Source: Marinilabiliales bacterium (GTDB lineage: Bacteria > Bacteroidota > Bacteroidia > Bacteroidales > UBA12077). Taken from it: DNA of 6,632 bases. A model generated the notes under the pieces. The model saw only the letters and a list, made by a program, of their open reading frames with translations. It ran no database searches and was not told where the DNA came from. Position numbers and translations under genes: made by a program. The DNA lies in NCBI GenBank assembly GCA_002869305.1, contig PKTC01000229.1, positions 1 through 6,632 on the forward strand, in the 5' to 3' direction. Each line of letters begins with the position of its first letter. Position 1 is the stretch's first letter. This document shows positions 1 through 6,324 of the stretch, piece after piece.

Positions 1-1
1 A

Positions 2-1684
2 TTAATTAATTATAATCGGTAATGGTTCTATGCTCATATTCTTTCTAAAATTTTCCCCTTCTACCAGCTTCATATTCATAAGTGGAACATAATTTTCATC
101 CATTGACATAATACTTACAATCCAATTTTCTTCTTCACTGGATCCTTCCGGTTGTACCCCTGTTCTTCCAAATCCTAATCCTGGCATTGAACCTGATGTT
201 GCTACTTTTTTAACTCCCGGGATTTTTTCGAGCTCTGTTCGTAAAGCTTCAAAGTTTTCGCGAATTTCTCGACTATTAAGCTCTATATTAACGATTTGAG
301 AGGTGTCAAATCCTTTATCTTTATTAAATGTATAGCGAAGTTGACTATGAACAACAAGAATTCCAACAATCATCACAAATGTTGCTATAAACTGAATCGT
401 AACCAAAAATCTTCTCAACCACAGGCCTTTTTTTCCTGATTCAAATTTTCCTTTTAAAACTACTTGTGGTTTATAAGCACTTAATATCATTGCAGGATAA
501 ATACCGGATAATATGCCTAAGAATACAACTAATGCCAGAAGATAAATTATAATAACTGGATCATTTGACAAATGCACAAATACAGATGTATCAATAATAT
601 TATAATAATTATTTATGAATTCGATGATTGCCAAAGAGACAACTAAAGATATGAATACCTGTGTAATTGCTTCGGATAAATATTGGAAAATTAGTTTTCT
701 CCGACTTGCTCCTGCAGTTTTTCTAATTCCCACTTCTTTTGCTCTTTTTGCAGACCTCGCAGTAGATAAATTCATGTAATTAAAACTTGCAATCATCAAT
801 ATTATGATAGCGATTAACGAGAGTGAACGAACGTATTTAATATCACCTTTTTCTCTGTTAAAATTATCGAATAATACATCGCTTGAATATAAGTGGACTT
901 CTTTTAAAGGTTTAAGCGTTGCATGCCAAAATACAGGAGCATCATATCTTCTAAGCAAAGAATCCATCTCCACGATTATTTCATCTTTTCTTCCGGGATC
1001 CTCTAATAAAACATATTGAGTTTGCGAAATACTTTGCCATGAATTAAGGTAACCAATATAATTACTATCGTTGGGCGTTGGATTCATTGATACAATGATA
1101 TCATATTCTATATGACTTGGTTTGTCGGGATCTTTAAGAATTCCAGTTACTTCAAGATCGTCGTTCCCTGCGGCTGAGAAGATTTTTCCCATTGGATCTT
1201 CATCTCCAAAAACCTTTCTGGCCATAGACTCAGTTAATATGGCAGCCGTTGGTTTCTCCAAGCAGGTTTTGGGATCTCCCTCCACTAATTCAAAATCAAA
1301 TATCTCGAAGAAACTTGGTTCAGAAAAGAAAAGTTTTTCTGTATATAGTGAATTATCGTTAAATTCAACTAATGTTTTACCTGAACCATTAATTCTAACA
1401 ATATTTTCTACGCCAGGAATTTCTTTTTCCATTCCAGGTGCTAATGCAGGCATTGTAATACCAACAATATTGTTGTTAACACCTAACGCTTCATCAATTG
1501 ATAAAACTTTAAAAATACGGTCTGTCTTATCATGAAATCTATCATAGCTTAATTCGTGACTTACATAGATAAATATTAATAAGCTACTTACAATTCCTAC
1601 TGTTAAACCTAGAAAATTAACCAAGGATGTGGTACCATTTCTTAAGCTACTTCTGAATGCTATTTTTAAGTAATTAAAAAACAT
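2..1684 (-). CDS. MacB/FtsX-like ABC transporter permease, C-terminally truncated
   Basis: Inner-membrane permease subunit of a MacB/FtsX-type ABC transporter, a family that uses cytoplasmic ATP hydrolysis to work on substrates in the periplasm. The substrate cannot be told from sequence. Seen: a first membrane helix (about residues 21-43), a periplasmic MacB-type domain (about 50-280), three helices (about 285-308, 338-360, 376-400) with the FtsX-like segment AKEVGIRKTAGASRRKLI between the first two, then a fifth helix (about 425-447) that opens a second half and a second periplasmic domain. The frame stops at TAA (2-4) after PLPIIIN, at residue 560. Bacteroidota relatives are about 800 residues, so the rest of the second periplasmic domain and the last three helices are missing. 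This could be a pseudogene, a frameshift, phase variation or a sequence error. The start ATG (1682-1684) fits the family N-terminus MFFNYLKIAFR. No ATPase gene lies in the window. The family call is firm; the functional state is not. Confidence 0.88.
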   Translation of the reverse strand: MFFNYLKIAFRSSLRNGTTSLVNFLGLTVGIVSSLLIFIYVSHELSYDRFHDKTDRIFKVLSIDEALGVNNNIVGITMPALAPGMEKEIPGVENIVRINGSGKTLVEFNDNSLYTEKLFFSEPSFFEIFDFELVEGDPKTCLEKPTAAILTESMARKVFGDEDPMGKIFSAAGNDDLEVTGILKDPDKPSHIEYDIIVSMNPTPNDSNYIGYLNSWQSISQTQYVLLEDPGRKDEIIVEMDSLLRRYDAPVFWHATLKPLKEVHLYSSDVLFDNFNREKGDIKYVRSLSLIAIIILMIASFNYMNLSTARSAKRAKEVGIRKTAGASRRKLIFQYLSEAITQVFISLVVSLAIIEFINNYYNIIDTSVFVHLSNDPVIIIYLLALVVFLGILSGIYPAMILSAYKPQVVLKGKFESGKKGLWLRRFLVTIQFIATFVMIVGILVVHSQLRYTFNKDKGFDTSQIVNIELNSREIRENFEALRTELEKIPGVKKVATSGSMPGLGFGRTGVQPEGSSEEENWIVSIMSMDENYVPLMNMKLVEGENFRKNMSIEPLPIIIN

Positions 1685-1724
1685 AATGCTACAATTTAAT
1701 AAGTTTTCAATTTATATACAATCA

Positions 1725-1740
1725 AACACACTTCGTACCA
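1725..1740 (-). promoter_or_regulatory. Candidate sigma-54 (-24/-12) promoter for the permease
   Basis: Read on the minus strand, the sequence is TGGTACG-AAGT-GTGTT. The -24 part differs from the sigma-54 consensus TGGCACG by one base, and the spacing to the -12 part is correct. The -12 part is poor: GTGT where TTGC is expected, so the conserved C is missing. The predicted transcript would start near 1714, giving a leader of about 30 bases before the permease ATG. The neighbouring regulator belongs to the class that activates sigma-54 polymerase, which raises the prior. The weak -12 element keeps confidence modest. Confidence 0.4.
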
Positions 1741-1814
1741 CAATTCTTAATGTATTAATTAACAATAACCTGCACTAATATTATCTTTTATACAAATTAA
1801 AAAAAGTGTACGAA

Positions 1815-1845
1815 ACAAGTCAAATACTTGTCCGTTTATGGGACA
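1815..1845. promoter_or_regulatory. Two overlapping dyads, candidate response-regulator binding sites
   Basis: Two 17-bp inverted repeats overlap by three bases: ACAAGT-caaat-ACTTGT (1815-1831, perfect) and TGTCCG-tttat-GGGACA (1829-1845, one mismatch between arms). A related half-site, TGTACG, lies at 1807-1812, 22 bp before TGTCCG. Dyads of this size suit a dimeric Fis-type helix-turn-helix. They lie roughly 100-130 bp upstream of the predicted permease transcript start, the usual distance for sigma-54 enhancer sites, and just before the regulator gene, where they could also mediate autoregulation. Binding by the neighbouring regulator is inferred. Confidence 0.5.
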
Positions 1846-1852
1846 TTTTATA

Positions 1853-1872
1853 ATTTGCAATAAATTTGCAAT
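1853..1872. repeat. Tandem ATTTGCAAT pair before the regulator start
   Basis: ATTTGCAAT occurs at 1853-1861 and again at 1864-1872, an 11-bp period (about one helical turn), ending one base before the regulator ATG. Part of it, TAAATTTG (1861-1868), matches the Bacteroidota -7 element TAnnTTTG. No convincing -33 TTTG lies upstream, and use of it would give a nearly leaderless message. It may be a binding site, a promoter part or chance. Confidence 0.3.
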
Positions 1873-1873
1873 T

Positions 1874-3241
1874 ATGGACAAAGGCACCATATTAGTAGTT
1901 GATGATGATGAGGATATCCTAACCACTACGGAGGTATTACTCGAAAACGAGGGTTTTTCTTGTTTTACAATTAAGCATCCTAAGGATAGCTATCAAATTA
2001 TTAAAAAAAACAGGATCAATGTAATCTTATTAGATATGAATTACATTAAAGGATATACCGATGGTAAAGAAGGAATACAATGGCTTAATAAATTTAAAAC
2101 TGATTTTAATGAGATTCCAATTATTCCAATAACTGCTTATTCGGATATTGAGCTCGCAGTTAAAGCTGTTAAAAATGGGGCATTTGATTTTATATTAAAG
2201 CCCTGGGATAATAAAAAATTCCTATGTACAATTTCAAGTGCCTTGGTATTAAATAAAACGAAATCTGAGAAAAAGAATCTTGAAGAAATTCAGCAACAAT
2301 TAAAGGATGATCATTTTAATAAGACTTCTGAACTAATTGGAGAATCAGCAGAAATTTTAAAGGTGAAGCAAAATATTGCAAAGGTCTCTAAATCTGAAGC
2401 CAATGTTCTTATCATTGGAGAAAATGGCACTGGAAAAGAAATTGCAGGTCGTTTAATTCATTCTCAATCCGATCGTAAAAATGAAATCTTTTATAGAATT
2501 GATATTCCATCCATCCAAGCTAACCTATTTGAAAGCGAATTGTTTGGATTTGAAAAAGGTGCTTTTACCGATGCCAAAGAATCAAAACCTGGTAAATTAG
2601 AAATCGCTAATAAGGGAACCTTATTTCTAGATGAAATATCGTTTTTAACCTTAAACCAGCAAGCTAAACTTCTATCCGTATTTCAGAATAGAAAAATTAC
2701 AAGATTAGGTTCAACTGTTGAAACAGACCTTGATATTAGGATTATATGTGCAACAAGCAAATCAATAAAGGAGCTTATAAATTCAGGCGAGTTTCGTGAG
2801 GATCTATTTTTTAGGATTAATACATTTGAGTTGTATATTCCAGCATTGAAGGACAGAGATGATGATATTGAGATCCTTTCGGAACATTATATCAAATTTT
2901 TTGCAAAGCAATATAACAAACCGAAGCTAAATCTTAATTCAAAAACATTAAATAAGCTAAAAAAGCATACCTGGCCAGGCAATATAAGAGAATTAAAAAA
3001 TGTAATTGAACGGGCTGTAATTTTAAGCGACGGAAATACCCTGGATATTTCACAGGTGTTTATTTCAAGTGAATTATACAATCAAAGTAAAGATGTAACT
3101 TTAAACCTGGCAGAAATGGAAAAAAAATGGATTCTAATGGCCATAGAGAAACATCATGGAAATATGACCAAAGCAGCAAAGGAGCTAGGGCTAAAAAGAT
3201 CATCGTTTTATAGAAGACTTGAAAAATATGAAATTAAGTAA
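1874..3241 (+). CDS. Sigma-54-dependent response regulator (REC-AAA+-Fis HTH)
   Basis: NtrC-class transcription activator: phosphorylation of the receiver should let the AAA+ ring hydrolyse ATP and open sigma-54 promoters. In the 455-residue product the receiver spans about 5-120, with acidic residues D10-D12, phospho-acceptor D54 (ILLDMN), T87 and K109. The AAA+ domain (about 153-380) has Walker A GENGTGKE (182-189), the sigma-54 loop as GAFTDA (229-234) instead of GAFTGA, Walker B FLDEI (251-255) and arginines R308 and R314 in FREDLFFRIN. WPGNIREL lies at 367-374. A Fis-type helix-turn-helix ends the protein (about 413-455). An ATG at 1838 in the same frame would add 12 residues, but 1874 puts the start right before the receiver strand ILVVDDD and keeps the upstream dyad out of the coding region. 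The kinase gene overlaps its 3' end, so the two are probably co-transcribed. The permease diverges from it and is a likely target. Confidence 0.95.
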   Translation: MDKGTILVVDDDEDILTTTEVLLENEGFSCFTIKHPKDSYQIIKKNRINVILLDMNYIKGYTDGKEGIQWLNKFKTDFNEIPIIPITAYSDIELAVKAVKNGAFDFILKPWDNKKFLCTISSALVLNKTKSEKKNLEEIQQQLKDDHFNKTSELIGESAEILKVKQNIAKVSKSEANVLIIGENGTGKEIAGRLIHSQSDRKNEIFYRIDIPSIQANLFESELFGFEKGAFTDAKESKPGKLEIANKGTLFLDEISFLTLNQQAKLLSVFQNRKITRLGSTVETDLDIRIICATSKSIKELINSGEFREDLFFRINTFELYIPALKDRDDDIEILSEHYIKFFAKQYNKPKLNLNSKTLNKLKKHTWPGNIRELKNVIERAVILSDGNTLDISQVFISSELYNQSKDVTLNLAEMEKKWILMAIEKHHGNMTKAAKELGLKRSSFYRRLEKYEIK

Positions 3242-4574
3242 ATACAGAATCTTTTTGCTATTAAGAATTGTCTTGATGTTAGCTAATTTATTAGCAATTT
3301 CTGCCTCAATAGTTCACCTTAAGTGGTTTTTTACAACAACAATTCTTGTAGCTTTTTTAATAATACAAATTGTTGACATATTCCAGTATAGTTTTAAAAT
3401 TAAAAATGATCTGGATAATTTAATTCGCTCCTTCGAACAAAATGATTTCTCAACCAATAACATCAGTATAACTTACAAACCTAAATTCAAAGAATCGGAA
3501 GATTCTTTGAATCGAATCAAAGCTCTTATTAAAAATTCAAGAATTGAAAAGGAAGTTCAATTTAATTTTCTAAAAATATTGATAGAAAATGTTCCAAGTG
3601 GTATTATTGTAATGAAAGAAAAATCATTATTTCTGACCAACAAAGCGGCAAAGGATATACTGCAATTAAATAGTCTAAGCTCACTGGATATTATACAGAC
3701 AAACTATCCAGAGTTCACTCAAATCATTCAAGAACATGAGCAGTTAAGTAGCGAACTCATTTCACTTACAAAAGATGGATCAAAAATTCAGTTATCCTTC
3801 TCAATAAATCAATTGCTGCTTTTAAAAGAAAAAGTAAAAATCATTAACTTCCAGAACATAAAAACAGCACTTGAAAAAAATGAATTATTGGCATGGAACA
3901 AACTCATTCGGACCATGACACACGAAATAATGAATTCTGTTACGCCTTTGATATCATTATCAGAAACTGGATACGGTATTAGTAGTGAAGATAATAAGCC
4001 AAAAACAATTAAAAATTTGAATCAAAAAAATATCGACCACATTCATAAATCTTTTAAGTCAATCCTTAACAAAACTGTTTGGTTAAAAGAATTTGTTAAT
4101 GATTATAAAAAGCTTATAAGAATCCCCCAACCCAAAATATCTGCTTTTAATCTTCATTATTTTATCGATGAAATTATAGATAATATGAATGATATTTTTG
4201 AGAAAGAAAATATCATTGTAGAAGATAGAATTGAAGACCTTGAGATTAAAGCAGATAAAAATCTGATTGAACTAGTTATTGTAAACTTAATCAAGAATGC
4301 TATTGACTCTCTACAGTTTGCTGATAATAAAAAACTTGTATTTACCTGTAATAAATCAAACCAGTTTTTAACACTTTCTGTTTCGGATAATGGTAAAGGA
4401 ATTCCTAAAGACATTATGGACCAGATATTTGTTCCTTTCTTTTCAACAAAAGAAACAGGATCAGGAATAGGTTTAAGTGTAGCCAAGCAAATTATGCAAA
4501 TGCACCAAGGAAAAATTGAAGTGAAGTCAGATAAATTAATCACCACCTTTACACTTGTGTTTCAACAGAGCTAG
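3219..4574 (+). CDS. PAS-containing membrane histidine kinase, NtrY/NtrB-like
   Basis: Inner-membrane sensor kinase that probably phosphorylates the regulator encoded just upstream. Two hydrophobic helices (about residues 10-33 and 37-56) are joined by only a few residues, so there is essentially no periplasmic sensor domain. A linker (about 60-110) leads to a PAS-like segment (about 115-210, with LIENVPSGIIVM). The phospho-acceptor is H235 in MTHEIMNSVTP, a NtrB/NtrY-like H-box. The ATPase domain shows an N-box NLIKNAIDS (356-364), a G1 box DNGKG (390-394), an F-box region VPFFSTK (405-411) and a G2 box GSGIGLS (414-420). All catalytic boxes are intact. The ATG at 3219 overlaps the regulator by 23 bp; a second ATG at 3228 (MKLSKYRIF) overlaps by 14 bp and is equally plausible from kin as I recall them. 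No Shine-Dalgarno separates them. The overlap suggests translational coupling. The stop overlaps that of the convergent gene. Confidence 0.93.
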   Translation: MKNMKLSKYRIFLLLRIVLMLANLLAISASIVHLKWFFTTTILVAFLIIQIVDIFQYSFKIKNDLDNLIRSFEQNDFSTNNISITYKPKFKESEDSLNRIKALIKNSRIEKEVQFNFLKILIENVPSGIIVMKEKSLFLTNKAAKDILQLNSLSSLDIIQTNYPEFTQIIQEHEQLSSELISLTKDGSKIQLSFSINQLLLLKEKVKIINFQNIKTALEKNELLAWNKLIRTMTHEIMNSVTPLISLSETGYGISSEDNKPKTIKNLNQKNIDHIHKSFKSILNKTVWLKEFVNDYKKLIRIPQPKISAFNLHYFIDEIIDNMNDIFEKENIIVEDRIEDLEIKADKNLIELVIVNLIKNAIDSLQFADNKKLVFTCNKSNQFLTLSVSDNGKGIPKDIMDQIFVPFFSTKETGSGIGLSVAKQIMQMHQGKIEVKSDKLITTFTLVFQQS

Positions 4575-6055
4575 CTTCTTAGTTCAATATCTTTAATGAG
4601 ATCTTTAAATATAACCGAATGAAATGGGACAAAGAAATACCAGTACAAATTTCCCATAAATCCTCTTGGTTCGAAATAGGCTGTAACTGAAAGTTGGTTT
4701 TCTACATCGTGATTAAAAATATTGAATTCAAGCCAAGCTCTCCCAGGTAATTTCATTTCGGCTCTTAATAACAAACTTCTTTTTTCATTTAAATCAGCAA
4801 CACGCCAAAACCCAATAACATCATTAATTCTTAACTGATTATAGCTTCTTCTTCCACGAGCTGTGCCTACGCCCATTACAACCTTATCCATTGTCCCTCT
4901 TACCCTCCACATCCAATTATTATGAAACCAACCCTCGCTCCCGCCTATTTTGCAAATTGTTTTAAATAAAGAACCAGCTGTTTTTTGTGAAGTATGCGAA
5001 TAAGTACTTATAAATTTTGGTTGCGGAACTGAGCTTAATTTTGTCTCTAACTCATGAGTAGCCGGATAGGCATCAGACCAGCGTGTTCTGATCTCATCCT
5101 GCAGTTCAACATCATGGGCCAATATGATGGCTTCTGAATAACTCAAAGGTTTAAAATCCAGAATCTTGGTTATTTCGTTGTTTTTACAAATTACTTCGTT
5201 CTTAATACTCTCAAAAAGAGACATAACTATGGGAGCAGGAACTGGAGTTAAAAAGCTAGCAATGTAACCGAAAAATCTATAACTTGAAACAAATACTTTA
5301 ACGTAGATTTTCTTTTTCCCAAGTAGATACGAGAAAATTCTTATCATCTCCTCGTAGGTATGTTTTGTTTTTCCGCCTATATCGTACCATTTTCCAGCGG
5401 TTTCTTCCTTTTCTAGTACGCCAACCAAATACTTAATAATGTCTCTTATTCCAATAGGTTGACAGTAAGTTTGTGCCCACTTTGGCAATAGTACAATTGG
5501 AGTATTTTTTACTAAATGACCGATAATTTCGAAAGATGCACTGCCCGATCCAATAATAATTGCAGCTCTTAGGACTGTTACAGGTACTTTACCTCCTACT
5601 AATTCAACAGCAACATTATTTCTACTTTTTAAGTGCCTTGATAAATCGCAATCCTGATCCCCCAATCCTCCTAAATATATTATCCGCTCAACATTATTTT
5701 CTTCAGCTGCTTTTCTAAAATTAGTAGCAGCCTGAATCTCAAGCTCCTCTAATTTCTTTCTACCATGCAGCAATGAATGAATCAAATAATAAGCAACTTT
5801 TACATCTTTTAGGGCAATTACCATACTTTCATAATCCAAAGCATCTCCAACCACAATTCCTGCACCAGGCCATCTATCACTGTAATCAACAGAGTAAGTA
5901 CGAACCAATATCCTAACCTTATAACCTCTGGTCATCAATTCTTGAACCAATCTGCCACCAATATAACCCGTCGCGCCTGACACCAATACTGTACCTATTT
6001 CGGGCCTAGGAGTTGTTCTTAATTCAGCACAATAAGGTATATCTAACTTACCCAT
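4571..6055 (-). CDS. YbjT-like atypical SDR (NmrA-type) with C-terminal DUF2867 domain
   Basis: Predicted cytoplasmic NAD(P)-binding protein of 494 residues, with no known substrate. A Rossmann fold opens with VLVSGATGYIGGRL (about 23-36), whose glycine motif GATGYIGG (27-34) is typical of extended or atypical SDRs. The SDR-like part reaches about residue 320 and includes PVTVLRAAIIIGSGSASFE (158-176). Where classical SDRs have YxxxK there is HLKSR (141-145), so the usual catalytic pair seems absent, as in NmrA-like proteins. About residues 355-490 match the DUF2867 part of E. coli YbjT: GGSEGWFHNNWMW, FEPRGFMGNLYWYFF and a final FKDLIKDI. Overall length and domain order also match YbjT (about 476 residues). 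The ATG at 6053-6055 leaves a 20-residue extension before the Rossmann fold; the next in-frame ATG (residue 41) would destroy the nucleotide site. No Shine-Dalgarno is seen. It is transcribed towards the kinase and is probably unrelated to it. Enzymatic activity is unproven. Confidence 0.9.
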   Translation of the reverse strand: MGKLDIPYCAELRTTPRPEIGTVLVSGATGYIGGRLVQELMTRGYKVRILVRTYSVDYSDRWPGAGIVVGDALDYESMVIALKDVKVAYYLIHSLLHGRKKLEELEIQAATNFRKAAEENNVERIIYLGGLGDQDCDLSRHLKSRNNVAVELVGGKVPVTVLRAAIIIGSGSASFEIIGHLVKNTPIVLLPKWAQTYCQPIGIRDIIKYLVGVLEKEETAGKWYDIGGKTKHTYEEMIRIFSYLLGKKKIYVKVFVSSYRFFGYIASFLTPVPAPIVMSLFESIKNEVICKNNEITKILDFKPLSYSEAIILAHDVELQDEIRTRWSDAYPATHELETKLSSVPQPKFISTYSHTSQKTAGSLFKTICKIGGSEGWFHNNWMWRVRGTMDKVVMGVGTARGRRSYNQLRINDVIGFWRVADLNEKRSLLLRAEMKLPGRAWLEFNIFNHDVENQLSVTAYFEPRGFMGNLYWYFFVPFHSVIFKDLIKDIELRS

Positions 6056-6116
6056 ATTTAAGAAATTTTGAACTGCTCAGTAAACTTTATGTTCTAAATA
6101 TATAAACCTTTTAATC

Positions 6117-6159
6117 AGTACTTTTGTTTTATCCTATTTTACAAAAAAATAAAAGTACT
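6117..6159. repeat. AT-rich inverted repeat (hairpin)
   Basis: AGTACTTTT (6117-6125) and AAAAGTACT (6151-6159) are perfect 9-base arms. Pairing extends inward through a G-T pair and four A-T pairs to a 14-bp stem with a 15-base loop. Neither strand has a clean T-run after the stem, so it is a poor intrinsic terminator. It sits about 60 bp upstream of the SDR start and could be an operator or a remnant of a small repeat element. Confidence 0.6.
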
Positions 6160-6173
6160 AAAACTAAATGCAA

Positions 6174-6205
6174 GTTACAACATACCTACATATGTATAAT
6201 GTAAC
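6174..6205. promoter_or_regulatory. 32-bp interrupted dyad, possible operator
   Basis: GTTACA-nn-ATAC (6174-6185) and GTAT-nn-TGTAAC (6194-6205) are symmetric about 6189.5, with ten of twelve positions matching between arms. A perfect 10-bp palindrome, TACATATGTA (6187-6196), lies inside but slightly off centre. The long two-part arms resemble binding sites of dimeric regulators. It lies about 120 bp upstream of the SDR gene, its most likely target. The regulator is unknown. Confidence 0.4.
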
Positions 6206-6224
6206 ATATATTTTTTGTGAGGTT

Positions 6225-6260
6225 GAAAAGCAAAAGAGGCTTAAAAAGTATCCTAAGCCT
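6225..6260 (-). terminator. Possible intrinsic terminator of the upstream minus-strand gene
   Basis: Read on the minus strand, AGGCTTA and TAAGCCT (6254-6260 and 6237-6243) form a 7-bp stem with a 10-base loop, followed by the T-rich CTTTTGCTTTTC. The stem is short, the T-tract is interrupted, and it lies about 140 bases after the stop at 6402. It would insulate the SDR gene from read-through. Confidence 0.35.
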
Positions 6261-6324
6261 AGAAAGGATCAAAGTAAGCAGATGATATTTTGGTTATTGG
6301 AGTAAAAATTTAGTGTAAAATTAA

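Noticed and set aside
804..1019. Plus-strand open frame of 71 codons
   Set aside because: It lies wholly inside the permease gene on the other strand, and its product has no recognisable features.
1122..1535. Plus-strand open frame of 137 codons
   Set aside because: Antisense to the permease's well-recognised periplasmic domain; the Ser/Pro-rich product is what reverse reading of that gene gives.
1839..1859. TGGGAC ... TTGCA as a plus-strand sigma-54 promoter for the regulator
   Set aside because: The two elements are about five bases too far apart for -24/-12 spacing.
1855..1870. TTGCAA-N5-TTGCA as a plus-strand sigma-54 promoter
   Set aside because: Spacing fits, but the -24 GG is TG, and transcription would begin after the ATG at 1874.
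1838..1873. In-frame upstream ATG giving a 12-residue longer response regulator
   Set aside because: The extension (MGHFIICNKFAI) is not receiver-like, overlaps the second dyad and is unnecessary, since the ATG at 1874 directly precedes the first receiver strand.
2887..3081. Minus-strand open frame of 64 codons
   Set aside because: Antisense to the end of the AAA+ domain and the linker to the helix-turn-helix of the response regulator.
4157..4546. Minus-strand open frame of 129 codons
   Set aside because: Antisense to the kinase ATPase domain with its intact N, G1 and G2 boxes; the hydrophobic product reflects reversed AT-rich codons.
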